64,000 bases of DNA from Leucobacter tenebrionis (GCF_019884725.1 NZ_CP082322.1:3038001-3102000), one strand, 5' to 3'; positions 34,131 to 42,823 are shown, counted from the first letter of the stretch. The notes: generated by a model not told the origin, from the sequence alone. Made by a program: numbers and translations.

Positions 34131-35654
34131 ATGAAACGAACACTCGCCGTGGCCGCCGGGCTCACGGCCGTCGCGCTCACCCTGACCGCTTGCTCGGGAG
34201 AAGGATCGCCGAACGAGGGCTCATCGACTTCGCCGACCGAGCTGAAGATCGGCAACTTCATGGATCTGACGTCGTGGGACACCGCTGTCGCCGATATCGG
34301 GTTCAACGGCCCTTACCTTTCTGCGGTCTACGACCCGCTCATCGCGCTCGACGGGGAGGGGAAGCCCGTTCCGGCGCTCGCCACGGACTGGACGGTTTCG
34401 GAAGACTTTCTGACGGTCACGCTGGAGCTGCGCACCGACGCGGTGTTCTCCGACGGCGAGAAGTTCGATGCCGATGCTGCCGTCGCGAACCTCGAGTACC
34501 TGCGAGACGGAGCGGTCTCCCGTGAGGCATATCTCAACGTCGAGAGTTTCACGGCGGTCGACGAGGATACCGTGGAGATCGACCTGAGCGCTCGTGACGA
34601 TCGGCTGCTCTATTTCATGGGGCTCGGCCGAAGCTACATGGCCGCGCCGTCGGCGATAGAGGCCGGCACTCTCGCCGAAGCCCCCGTCGGATCCGGACCC
34701 TACACGCTGTCGGAGAGCAGCATTCCCGGCGCCGAATATCACTTCGACCGGGTGGCCGACCACTGGGCGGCCGACGAGTTCCGCTTCGAGAAGGTCTCGG
34801 TGCTGCCGATCCAAGACGATAGCGCTCGGAACAATGCCATGGAGGCCGGCCAGATCAATGTGACCTTCGCCGACGACACGACGGTGGAGATGGCGGAGCA
34901 GAACGGTTGGTCGACGGAATCGAAGGTCGCAGCCTGGATCGGCCTGCGCATCAACGACCACACCGGCGAGCAACTCGAACCCCTCGGCGACGTGCGTGTT
35001 CGGCAAGCGCTCAACTACGCGTTCGACGGTGCAGAGATCCTGTCCTCGCTCGGACGCGACCGGGGCGAGGTCACCAACCAGGTCTTCGCGGTCGGATTTC
35101 CCGGTAATGATCCCGCTCTCGACGACCGGTGCGCCTACGACATGGAGAAGGCCAAAGAGCTGATGGCGGAGGCGGGATATGCCGACGGTTTCGAAGTGGC
35201 GATGCCGATGTCCGGACCTTTCCAGACCTGGCAGCCCACGGTCGAGCAGGTGTTCCAGGAGCTGGGGATCCGGGTCACCTGGGACGAATATCAGTTCACC
35301 GATTACCAGTCGAACGCTCCGAACTACCCGATGTTCATCGTCTCGCTCGCCGTGGACTCGGATCCCGTCGCGACCATCGCCCGTCAGTTCACGGTGCCGC
35401 AGTGGTACATGCCCGAACCCGATATCTCCGAGTTCCCCGAACTGCAGTCGCAGGTCGACGCGGCTCTCGAGGCGCCGCGCGGCGAAGAGCAGGAAGCCGA
35501 GATCCGTGAGCTCAACGAGATGGTGACGGAGCAGGCGTGGAACGTCGTCTGGTATCAGTCGGCGAACACCTACGTGACCACCCCTGACATCGAATTGACT
35601 CCGGTGACCGGCATGATGTTCCCGACGTTGAGGCAGATCCAGCCCGCCGCGTGA
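34131..35654 (+). CDS. ABC transporter substrate-binding lipoprotein, peptide/nickel type
   Basis: Extracellular solute-binding protein family 5, 507 residues. The lipoprotein signal ends LTACSGE with Cys21. Family features include FMDLTSWDTAVAD, VYDPLIALD, FDADAAVANLEYL and VRQALNYAFD. It delivers a solute to a Dpp/Opp-type permease, but no such permease genes are nearby, so it must work with a remote transporter. AAAGGA precedes the ATG. It lies in the sulfatase 1 operon, which suggests a sulfated or amphipathic ligand. Confidence 0.92.
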   Translation: MKRTLAVAAGLTAVALTLTACSGEGSPNEGSSTSPTELKIGNFMDLTSWDTAVADIGFNGPYLSAVYDPLIALDGEGKPVPALATDWTVSEDFLTVTLELRTDAVFSDGEKFDADAAVANLEYLRDGAVSREAYLNVESFTAVDEDTVEIDLSARDDRLLYFMGLGRSYMAAPSAIEAGTLAEAPVGSGPYTLSESSIPGAEYHFDRVADHWAADEFRFEKVSVLPIQDDSARNNAMEAGQINVTFADDTTVEMAEQNGWSTESKVAAWIGLRINDHTGEQLEPLGDVRVRQALNYAFDGAEILSSLGRDRGEVTNQVFAVGFPGNDPALDDRCAYDMEKAKELMAEAGYADGFEVAMPMSGPFQTWQPTVEQVFQELGIRVTWDEYQFTDYQSNAPNYPMFIVSLAVDSDPVATIARQFTVPQWYMPEPDISEFPELQSQVDAALEAPRGEEQEAEIRELNEMVTEQAWNVVWYQSANTYVTTPDIELTPVTGMMFPTLRQIQPAA

Positions 35655-35674
35655 CGGAGCGGTGATCGAGCGCT

Positions 35675-35714
35675 CCGGCGGTCTCCCTGCGAAGCGCATC
35701 GGGGAGGCCGCCGG
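35675..35714. terminator. Hairpin between convergent genes
   Basis: A 13-bp stem (35675-35687 with 35702-35714, one G-U type pair) encloses a 14-nt loop, 21 bp after the binding-protein stop and before the TetR-3 3' end. There is no clear U tract. Confidence 0.5.
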
Positions 35715-35769
35715 TTCCGCACTTCTCGCGCTGGGCAGCAGCACCGCCTGCCCGCGGCGTCGCGCCCGC

Positions 35770-36366
35770 TCACACGGAACCCCGCAGATCGGCGATCATG
35801 GAGTCGACGCTGGTGTTGATACTGGCGTCGTTCGCGGCCTCGGGTACGAGCACGGCCATCATCTGCCAGCCCGCGTTGTGCGCCGAGACCCGGTTCACCG
35901 CGTCCTCGATGTCGACCTCCTCGGCGAGCTCGCCGTCCTCGCGGGCCTCGGTGAGGAAGCCTCGGATCAGGTCGCGCCGCCGCGTGATGTTCTCGTGGTG
36001 GATCTCCCAGAGCTCGTGGTCCTGAGCGGCACGGTCCCAGAACGAGAGGACGACCCTGGACCGCTGGGGTCCGTCGGCCTCCAGAGGCATGAGTTCGAGG
36101 CACATCTGGCGGAGCGCTTCGAGACCGCGCACGCCCTCGGTGCGCCGAAGGGTGTACTCGTGGGACTTCTGGAAGACCTCGAGGAAGGCCGCGGTGAGCA
36201 GACTCTTCTTGTCGGGGAAATAGCGGGCTATCGCCCCGTGCGCGTATCCGGCCTCGGCGGCGATCTCGCGCATGGTCACCCGGTCGAAGCCGTCCCTGAT
36301 GATGATCTGGGTGACGGCTTCGACGATGTGGGATCGTCGCTCGTCATGATCCACGATCTTCGGCAT
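35770..36366 (-). CDS. TetR-family regulator (TetR-3)
   Basis: Regulator of 198 residues. The HTH is MREIAAEAGYAHGAIARYF, almost the same recognition region as TetR-2, with the start MPKIVDHDERR. GGAG lies 5 bp before the ATG at 36366. It is divergent from the NitT/TauT-type transporter operon. Perfect and near-perfect ACC-N4-GGT palindromes fill the gap, and one occurs at the sulfatase 1 promoter, so it probably represses both sulfatase operons. The inducer may be a sulfate ester or its product. Confidence 0.92.
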   Translation of the reverse strand: MPKIVDHDERRSHIVEAVTQIIIRDGFDRVTMREIAAEAGYAHGAIARYFPDKKSLLTAAFLEVFQKSHEYTLRRTEGVRGLEALRQMCLELMPLEADGPQRSRVVLSFWDRAAQDHELWEIHHENITRRRDLIRGFLTEAREDGELAEEVDIEDAVNRVSAHNAGWQMMAVLVPEAANDASINTSVDSMIADLRGSV

Positions 36367-36431
36367 GTGTCTCCGTTCGTCCCTTGAATTCTAGGGAGGA
36401 ATCCAGTCTCGACCTGTGCGGCGGGGTTTCG

Positions 36432-36445
36432 TCACCAATTGGTGA
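36432..36445. promoter_or_regulatory. Perfect palindrome, candidate TetR-3 operator
   Basis: TCACCAATTGGTGA, perfect over 14 bp, 65 bp upstream of TetR-3. Its core ACC-AATT-GGT is the same as at sulfatase 1. Confidence 0.7.
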
Positions 36446-36472
36446 TTAATCGTTACCGGAGCGTTACTTAAA

Positions 36473-36518
36473 ATAACCACTTGGAGATTATTCTTTAGTC
36501 ACCGAATGGTGATTAAAG
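36473..36518. promoter_or_regulatory. Two further ACC-N4-GG(T/A) dyads before the ABC operon
   Basis: TAACC-ACTT-GGAGA (from about 36474) is followed by CTTTA-G-TCACC-GAAT-GGTGA-T-TAAAG (36493-36518, arms pair apart from the G/T). The second ends 48 bp before the binding-protein start. Confidence 0.65.
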
Positions 36519-36565
36519 TGAGCTCGGCGAATGCGTCGATCTCCGCCGACGAAGGAGTCGAACAC

Positions 36566-37573
36566 ATGAAGAAGATCAACCGCCTGTGGGGTGCGCTCGC
36601 TCTCATTCCGGCCGCCGCGCTGGCACTCACCGCCTGCTCGTCGGGAGGAGGGGGCGCCGAAGCCCCGTCCGGCGGCAGCGGCGACGTCACGACTCTCAAG
36701 GTGGCGACGATCGGCCTCACCTCCGACGGCAGCCTGATCGGCGGCATCGAACAGGGGTTCTTCGAAGAGGAGGGGCTGGAGATCGAGACCTCGATCGTCG
36801 CCAACCCGCCGGCAGGCCTCGCCGCAGCGCAGAGCGGGCAGGTCGACATCGCCTACTCTCCGAGTATTCCGCTGCTCAATGCGCTCGGGCAGGGCGTGGG
36901 CATCAAGGTGATCGGGGCCGCCGACGGATACCCCGCCGATCCCTCGGAGATCGACGATCCCGCCGACTTCGACGACACCGGGCTGTTCGCCGCGGTCGGC
37001 AGCGATATCCACTCGGTCGCGGACCTCAAGGGCAAGACCATCGCCGTGCCGGCTCGCAAGGCGCAGCTCGAGGTGGTCATCGCCGGCGAGCTCGAGAAGG
37101 AGGGCATCGATCCCGCGTCCGGCGTGAACTGGGTCGTGCTCGACTTCACCTCGGCCGTGGCCGGGCTGCAGAACGGCACCGTCGACGCAGCCGGCCTCGT
37201 GAGTCCCTTCACCACCGAGGCCGAGGCCGCGGGAGCCGAGCAGCTCTCCGCCCCGTCGATCGGCTTCTTCGAAACGGGCGCGACCGGCCTGTGGACCGCG
37301 GGAGCCACCACGGTCGAGAAGAAGAAGGACGCGATCGCGGCCTTCCAGCGGGCGATCGTGAAGTCGAACGAGTGGGCGACCGAGAACCCGGAGGAGGCCA
37401 TTCAGGCGGGTCTCGACTACACCGACTCGCAGCTCACCGTCGACCAGGTGAAGGTGCCGGTGTGGCCGACCGTGGTGAACCCTGAAGACCTCGAGCGCCC
37501 CAACGAGAAGATGGTCTCTCTCGGCTTCCTGCCCGAGCCGGTGGATCTCACCGACGTGATCGTCTCGGAGTGA
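36566..37573 (+). CDS. ABC substrate-binding lipoprotein, NitT/TauT (SsuA-like) family
   Basis: Binding protein of 335 residues with a lipoprotein signal ending LTACSS. It has the NMT1/SsuA-like fold motifs VATIGLTSDGSLIGGIEQGF and GQVDIAYSPSIPLLNALGQG (two separate motifs), then DLKGKTIAVPARKAQLE. It captures a small anion such as a sulfonate or sulfate ester at the membrane surface. AAGGAG lies 8 bp before the ATG. It is first gene of a five-gene operon ending in sulfatase 2, so a sulfate ester is the likely ligand (inference). Confidence 0.92.
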   Translation: MKKINRLWGALALIPAAALALTACSSGGGGAEAPSGGSGDVTTLKVATIGLTSDGSLIGGIEQGFFEEEGLEIETSIVANPPAGLAAAQSGQVDIAYSPSIPLLNALGQGVGIKVIGAADGYPADPSEIDDPADFDDTGLFAAVGSDIHSVADLKGKTIAVPARKAQLEVVIAGELEKEGIDPASGVNWVVLDFTSAVAGLQNGTVDAAGLVSPFTTEAEAAGAEQLSAPSIGFFETGATGLWTAGATTVEKKKDAIAAFQRAIVKSNEWATENPEEAIQAGLDYTDSQLTVDQVKVPVWPTVVNPEDLERPNEKMVSLGFLPEPVDLTDVIVSE

Positions 37574-37577
37574 TCCC

Positions 37578-38354
37578 GTGCGAGATTCTCGACTGCTGAG
37601 GTGGGGTGTCGGTGCTCTGGGTGCGTTGGTCGTGCTCGGGGTGTGGCAGGTGGCTGCTGCGGGGCCGCTCGCGGGTTCGCCTCTGCCGACCGCGGGTGAG
37701 GCGATCGGGGAGCTGGCTGGGCTGGTCGTCACTTTGGAGATGTGGTCCGCGGTGTGGGACACGGTGGCGATGGCGGTGCTGGGGCTGGTGATCGCGACGG
37801 TGGCGGGGGTGCTGCTCGGTGTCGGGATCGGGGTGTCGCCTTTGGCGATGCACGCGACGCGGGTGCCGTTGGAGTTCTTGAAGCCGATCCCGCCGATCGT
37901 GATTCTGCCGGTGGTGGTGCTCGTGCTCGGCCCTACGGCGGGCATGGGCGTGTTCCTGGTGTTCATCGGGTGTTTCGTGTCGATCGTGGTGCAGGCGTCG
38001 GCGGGTGTGTTCGATACGGATCCGGTGGCGCGGGCGACGGGGCAGTCGTACGGGTTGAGTCGGGGTGAGGTGCTGTGGAGCATCGTGCTGCCGAGTGCGC
38101 TGCCGTATATCGGGACGGCGGTGCGGGTCGCGGCGCCGACCGCGTTGATCGTGGCCGTGGTCGCGGGCCTGATCGGGGGCGGCCCGGGGCTGGGGCAGAG
38201 CCTGGTGCAGACGCAGATCGCGGGCAATCAGCCGCGCTTGTTCGCGTACGTGCTCGTGCTGGGCTTGTTGGGATTGATCGTGCAGGGAGTGAGTCAGTGG
38301 GGCGAGCGCAGGCTGTTGCACTGGCACCCCCAGTACCGGAAGCAGGTGGTGTGA
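37578..38354 (+). CDS. ABC transporter permease, NitT/TauT type (first)
   Basis: Membrane permease of 258 residues with about six helices and the EAA-type cytoplasmic loop (DPVARATGQSYGLSRGEVLW). The GTG start is 4 bp after the binding-protein stop. It uses unusual codons for this window (many GGT, TTG, GTG), which suggests separate ancestry. SsuC/TauC permeases normally form homodimers; here a second, different permease follows at once, so a heterodimer is likely. Confidence 0.9.
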   Translation: MRDSRLLRWGVGALGALVVLGVWQVAAAGPLAGSPLPTAGEAIGELAGLVVTLEMWSAVWDTVAMAVLGLVIATVAGVLLGVGIGVSPLAMHATRVPLEFLKPIPPIVILPVVVLVLGPTAGMGVFLVFIGCFVSIVVQASAGVFDTDPVARATGQSYGLSRGEVLWSIVLPSALPYIGTAVRVAAPTALIVAVVAGLIGGGPGLGQSLVQTQIAGNQPRLFAYVLVLGLLGLIVQGVSQWGERRLLHWHPQYRKQVV

Positions 38355-39190
38355 TGTCGGTGACCTCGACCGTGCTGATCCGCACGAAGGAAGCGCGCCG
38401 TCAGAAGCGCAGCGGGCTGCCCAAGTGGGCGTTGATCGGGGCCGAGATCCTCGTCCCGATCCTGCTGCTGGGCCTGTGGTGGGTGGCGTCGGCGAACTCG
38501 ACGAACACGTTCTTCCCGCCCCTGCAGACGATTCTCGAGCGGATGGGGGCGCTGGTGGCGACCCCCGCGTTCTGGGGCGATGTGGGGTCGTCGGTGGGGA
38601 ACCTGCTGCTGTCGTTCGCGCTCGCCTGCGTGATCGGGGTGGGGCTCGGGATCGTGCTGGGCCTGTCGCGGTGGTTGTCGTGGCTGGTGGAGCCCACGAT
38701 CCATTTCTTCCGCGCGATCCCGCCCGTGGCGCTGGTGCCGATCTTCGTGTCGCTGATCGGGTTCGGCAACGAGACCCGCATCCTGTCGATCACGCTGTCG
38801 GCGGTGTTCCCGGTGCTGATCTCCACGATCGACGGGATCCATGCCACGGATCCGGATCGCCGGTCGGTGAGCCGCATCTACCGGTTGGGGGTGTGGGATC
38901 GGATCTTCCAGGTCGCGCTGCCCGAGGCGAGCCCCCGCATCCTGTCGGGCATGCAGGTCAGCCTGATCACCGCGTTCGTGGTGATGATCGCGTCCGAGAT
39001 GCTGGGCGCCTCGGTCGGGCTCGGGGCGCGCACCCTGCTCGCGCAGCAGTCGTTCATGATCGCCGACATGTGGGTCGGGATCCTCGTGCTGGGCGTGCTC
39101 GGCTATGCCGCGACCGCTCTGCTCGCCATCTTCCGGCGCCGCGTGCTGCGCTGGTACATCGCTATCCGACAGCAGGAGAAGAACCTATGA
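38354..39190 (+). CDS. ABC transporter permease, NitT/TauT type (second)
   Basis: Permease of 278 residues: a basic N-terminus (TKEARRQKRSG), six helices and an EAA loop around TDPDRRSVSRIYRLGVWDRI. Its ATG overlaps the upstream stop by one base (TGATG). The partner ATPase overlaps its own stop (ATGA), so the three are tightly coupled. It would pair with the first permease as the membrane pore. Confidence 0.92.
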   Translation: MSVTSTVLIRTKEARRQKRSGLPKWALIGAEILVPILLLGLWWVASANSTNTFFPPLQTILERMGALVATPAFWGDVGSSVGNLLLSFALACVIGVGLGIVLGLSRWLSWLVEPTIHFFRAIPPVALVPIFVSLIGFGNETRILSITLSAVFPVLISTIDGIHATDPDRRSVSRIYRLGVWDRIFQVALPEASPRILSGMQVSLITAFVVMIASEMLGASVGLGARTLLAQQSFMIADMWVGILVLGVLGYAATALLAIFRRRVLRWYIAIRQQEKNL

Positions 39191-39972
39191 CCACCACCAC
39201 GACCGCGCCCCGCCTGAGCGTGCAGGGCCTCGCGAAGACGTACGACACGAAACAGGGGGCGGTGCCCGTCATCGCCGATCTCACCTTCGAGGTGCAGGCC
39301 GCGGAGATCGTGTGCATCGTGGGCCCCTCGGGGATCGGGAAGACGACCCTGCTGAAGTGCCTGACCGGGTTGCAGTCGATCACGTCGGGTTCGGCGCGCA
39401 TCGATGGCAAGCAGATCGATGGGCCGCCGGAGGAGATGGCGCTCGTGTTCCAGGAGTACACGCGCTCGCTCATGCCGTGGCTCACGGTCGAGAAGAACGT
39501 GCGCCTCCCCTTGAAGCACCTGCGCCTGTCGGCCGCGGACCGGGAAGAGCGGATCCGGTCCGCGCTGGCCGCGGTCGGACTCGCCGGCGCGGAGACGAAG
39601 TACCCGTGGCAGCTGTCTGGCGGCATGCAGCAGCGCGTCGCGATCGCCCGCGCGATCGCGTACCGTCCCGAGGTGCTCGTCATGGACGAGCCCTTCGCGT
39701 CCGTGGACGCGCAGACCCGGTTCGAGCTCGAGGACCTCTGCCTGAAGATCCGCGACGAGTTCGGCATGACGATCGTGGTCGTCACCCACGACATCGACGA
39801 GGCCGTGTACCTCTCCGACCGCGTCGTCGTGCTCGGCGAACGCCCCGCCCGCGTCACCCGCATCGTCGATATCGACCTCCCCGCACCCCGCGACCAGATC
39901 ACCACCCGCGCCACCCCCGCGTTCGCCGAACACCGCACCGACATCTTCGAACTCATCCGAAAGGCGCACTGA
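39187..39972 (+). CDS. ABC transporter ATP-binding protein, NitT/TauT (SsuB/TauB-like)
   Basis: ATPase of 261 residues: Walker A GPSGIGKTT, Q loop in VFQEYTRSLMPW, signature LSGGMQQR, Walker B VLVMDEPFASVD and H loop VVTHDIDEA. It powers uptake through the two permeases. It starts by ATGA overlap. The stop is directly before the GTG of sulfatase 2, which makes import and hydrolysis one transcription unit. Confidence 0.95.
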   Translation: MTTTTTAPRLSVQGLAKTYDTKQGAVPVIADLTFEVQAAEIVCIVGPSGIGKTTLLKCLTGLQSITSGSARIDGKQIDGPPEEMALVFQEYTRSLMPWLTVEKNVRLPLKHLRLSAADREERIRSALAAVGLAGAETKYPWQLSGGMQQRVAIARAIAYRPEVLVMDEPFASVDAQTRFELEDLCLKIRDEFGMTIVVVTHDIDEAVYLSDRVVVLGERPARVTRIVDIDLPAPRDQITTRATPAFAEHRTDIFELIRKAH

Positions 39973-39973
39973 G

Positions 39974-42307
39974 GTGGGGGATCGACCGGCGCAACCCGAG
40001 CTCTCGCGGCGGGGATACGAGTCGTTCGGCGGCCGCGCCGCCGAGTTCGTCTCGGACTCCGTGCCGTGGTGGCCCGAGCGCCCGACCGCTCGCGATGACG
40101 CCCCGAACGTGATCGTGATGCTGGTCGACGACCTCGGCTTCAGCGATCTCGGTCCGTTCGGCAGCGAGATCCCGACTCCGAACATCGACGCGCTGGCCGA
40201 TGACGGATGGGTGTTCACGAACTACCGCACCGCCCCCATGTGCTCGCCGGCCCGCGCCGCCCTCATGACCGGTCTCAACCCGCACCGCGCGGGCTTCGGC
40301 TACGTGGCGCACACCGATCCCGGGTACCCGGGCTTCACCTGCGAGCTGCCGCAGGACGCCCCCACCCTCGCCGAGTCCCTGCGGGCCGGCGGGTACGCCA
40401 CCTTCGCTGTCGGCAAGTGGCACCTGACGCTCGAGTCGCGCCTGCACGACGCCGCCGACAAGTCGTCCTGGCCGCTGCAGCGCGGCTTCGATCGCTACTT
40501 CGGCAGCATGGACGGCTTCACCTCGCTGCATCACCCGCACCGCCTCGTGCGAGACAACTCCGTGGTCGACGTGCAGCAGTTCCCCGACGGCTACTTCCTC
40601 ACCGACGAGCTCACCGACGAGGCGCTCGCCATGATCGACGAGCTGCGGGTCAACGACCCGTCGAAGCCCTTCTTCCTGTACTACGCGCACACCTCGGTGC
40701 ACGGGCCGATCCAGGCGAAGGAGGCCGACATCGCGCGCCATCGCGGGCGCTACGAGGCCGGGTGGAACGCGCTGCGCGAAGCGCGATTCGCGCGGCAGCG
40801 GGAGCTCGGGGTGGTGCCGCCGCAGGCTGAGCTGCCCGCCGACGCCATCGCCGACGGGGATCGGATCCCGAGTTGGGAGTCGCTGAGCGACGAGGATCGC
40901 GCGCTCTTCGCCAGGCATATGGAGGTGTACGCGGCCGCGGTCGACGAGGTCGACCAGAGCGTCGGCCGCCTCGTCGAGCACCTGAGGCGGCTCGGCGAGC
41001 TGGAGAACACGATCGTCGTGCTCGCGAGCGACAACGGCGGCACCGCGGAGGGCGGCCCGAGCGGCACCCGCAGCTACTTCGCCCAGTTCGGGCACTCGGC
41101 TCCCGTGCCCGACGGCTGGGTGCGCGACGTGCCCCGCGATCCCGAGGATATCGGCGGCCCCAGGCTCTTCAGCCAGTACCCGACCGGCTGGGCGCGCGTC
41201 TCGAACACCCCGTTCCGATCGTTCAAATCGTCGACGTACGAGGGCGGCGTGCACGCGCCGCTCATCGTCTCGTGGCCGGCGGCTCCCGCGCGGGCTCGCG
41301 GGATTCGGGATCAGTTCGTATTCGTGTCGGATCTCGCCCCGACGATCCTCGAGCTGACCGGGGTGCCGCCGCTCGCCGAGCTGCGGGGGAGGCCGACGCA
41401 GGAACCCGACGGCAGGAGCGTCGCCGGGGTGCTCGCCGATCCCTCAGCCGAGGGCCGCGAGGCCCAGTACTTCGAGTGCGTCGGGCGCCGCGCGATGGTC
41501 GACGGGGAGTGGAAGGCCGTGTCCCCACTGCCGCCTCGCCGCGAGGAGGGCGCCGCCGGCGGATCGTGGGAGCTGTACCACCTCGCCGACGATCCGACCG
41601 AGACCCGCGACCTGGCCGCCTCCCACCCCGAGCGGGTGACCGCCCTCGCCGATCGGTGGCTCGATGAGGCCTGGAACAACGCCGTGCTGCCTCTCGACGA
41701 CGACGGGACGCTGCACAGCAATCGCCCGGAGACGGAGGCGCGACTCGAGGCTCCGGTGTCGCTCGTGCCGTTCCGCCCGCCGCTCGAGCGGTTCAGGTCG
41801 GCGAAGCTGACCGTGCTGAAGTCGTTCGTCGTCGAGGCCTCACTCGAGCTCGAGGAGGGTGCGGCCGGTGTGCTCGTCGCCCACGGCGACCAGGGCGGAG
41901 GATACCTGCTGGCCATCGAGGACGGCGCGCCGATCATCTCCTACAACGCCTACGGCGACATGCATCGCGCCCGGGGGGCCGCGCTGCAGCCCGGGATCCG
42001 GGAGCTCGTATTGCGCGTCGACGAGCTGGAGGGGCTGCGGTGGCGCCTGCGGCTCGAGGTCGACGGCGTGCCGTCCGCGGAGATCGCCGCGGTGCCCATG
42101 CTGCTGGGCATGGCCCCGTTCACCGGCATCAGCGTCGGCTACGACTACGGCGGGCCCGTCGACTGGGACCTGCACGAGCGGCACCGGGCGTTCCGCTTCT
42201 CAGGCGGTAGGATCTCGCGGCTGCGTTACGTGCCCGGCGCTCGCTCGCGGCACGACCCCACCGTGCTGCGCGCAATCGGCGAGGCCGTCGCAGAGCTCGC
42301 GGACTGA
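39974..42307 (+). CDS. Arylsulfatase-family sulfatase, Cys type (sulfatase 2)
   Basis: Type I sulfatase of 777 residues, similar over its whole length to sulfatase 1. The formylglycine precursor is Cys90 in CSPARAALMTG. Metal and sulfate contacts include VDDLGFSDLG, GKWHLT, SDNGGTAEGG and the C-terminal SYNAYGD domain. It has no signal peptide. The GTG at 39974 is 2 bp after the ATPase stop, and GAG in the overlap is a poor SD, so translation is probably coupled. It would cleave the ester imported by the ABC system. AT/GC use is closer to the window average than in sulfatase 1. Confidence 0.95.
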   Translation: MGDRPAQPELSRRGYESFGGRAAEFVSDSVPWWPERPTARDDAPNVIVMLVDDLGFSDLGPFGSEIPTPNIDALADDGWVFTNYRTAPMCSPARAALMTGLNPHRAGFGYVAHTDPGYPGFTCELPQDAPTLAESLRAGGYATFAVGKWHLTLESRLHDAADKSSWPLQRGFDRYFGSMDGFTSLHHPHRLVRDNSVVDVQQFPDGYFLTDELTDEALAMIDELRVNDPSKPFFLYYAHTSVHGPIQAKEADIARHRGRYEAGWNALREARFARQRELGVVPPQAELPADAIADGDRIPSWESLSDEDRALFARHMEVYAAAVDEVDQSVGRLVEHLRRLGELENTIVVLASDNGGTAEGGPSGTRSYFAQFGHSAPVPDGWVRDVPRDPEDIGGPRLFSQYPTGWARVSNTPFRSFKSSTYEGGVHAPLIVSWPAAPARARGIRDQFVFVSDLAPTILELTGVPPLAELRGRPTQEPDGRSVAGVLADPSAEGREAQYFECVGRRAMVDGEWKAVSPLPPRREEGAAGGSWELYHLADDPTETRDLAASHPERVTALADRWLDEAWNNAVLPLDDDGTLHSNRPETEARLEAPVSLVPFRPPLERFRSAKLTVLKSFVVEASLELEEGAAGVLVAHGDQGGGYLLAIEDGAPIISYNAYGDMHRARGAALQPGIRELVLRVDELEGLRWRLRLEVDGVPSAEIAAVPMLLGMAPFTGISVGYDYGGPVDWDLHERHRAFRFSGGRISRLRYVPGARSRHDPTVLRAIGEAVAELAD

Positions 42308-42344
42308 GGCGCGCGCTCCTGGCCTGCGCTCCTGCTCCTGCTCC

Positions 42345-42490
42345 CGCACGCTCCCTCGCTCCCGCTCCCTCGAGACCGCCTATTCGTATCGAGTCGGCCC
42401 GGAATATGCGCGAATCATGGGCCGGCTCGCAATAAATGGGACGGCTCGCGAGGGGCGGGCGGGAGCGGGCGGGGCAGGGCGGGGTGAGGG
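42345..42490. other. GC-skewed imperfect inverted repeat between convergent genes
   Basis: The left side is pyrimidine-rich (CTCC/CTCG runs, 42345-42375) and the right side purine-rich (GGGCGGG runs, 42450-42490); GCTCCCGCTCCCTCG can pair with CGAGGGGC...GGGAGC. Between them CGGCTCGC occurs twice. It may work as a terminator for both sides. Confidence 0.4.
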
Positions 42491-42511
42491 CAGGGCGGAT
42501 CAGCGGCAGCC

Positions 42512-42823
42512 TCAGCCGAGCGGCAGCGTCTCCACCGCGAACGGGAACACGACCGCGCCGCCCGTGGCGTAGTTCGGCACGTCGGCCTCGACCGCCCGCC
42601 CCTCAGGGGAGGCGAGCGCCGCGCCGAGCGCCGCTTCGTCGGCGAACGTGGCCTGGAAGATGCCGTAGTAGGGGCCCTCGCCGGGCTCGCAGATGTCGAG
42701 CGAATAGGTGATCTCCTGCACTCCGGGGAGCTTGGCGCAGAGCGGCAGGTGAGTGCTCAGGTAGTAGTCCCTGAACGCGGCGCGGTCGGCGGGCTCGGGG
42801 TAGAGCACGGTGAGCTTGTGCAT
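42512..42823 (-). CDS. EthD-family protein (copy 2)
   Basis: Protein of 103 residues, clearly paralogous to the one at 28093 (same HKLTVLYPEPADR start and ADVPNYATGGAVV end). AAGGAG lies 7 bp before the ATG. It is third in the leftward operon copper amine oxidase, amidohydrolase, EthD, 43 bp after the amidohydrolase. EthD proteins usually accompany oxidative degradation; here there is no monooxygenase beside it, and its partner would be an amine-derived aldehyde or related intermediate (inference). Confidence 0.88.
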   Translation of the reverse strand: MHKLTVLYPEPADRAAFRDYYLSTHLPLCAKLPGVQEITYSLDICEPGEGPYYGIFQATFADEAALGAALASPEGRAVEADVPNYATGGAVVFPFAVETLPLG

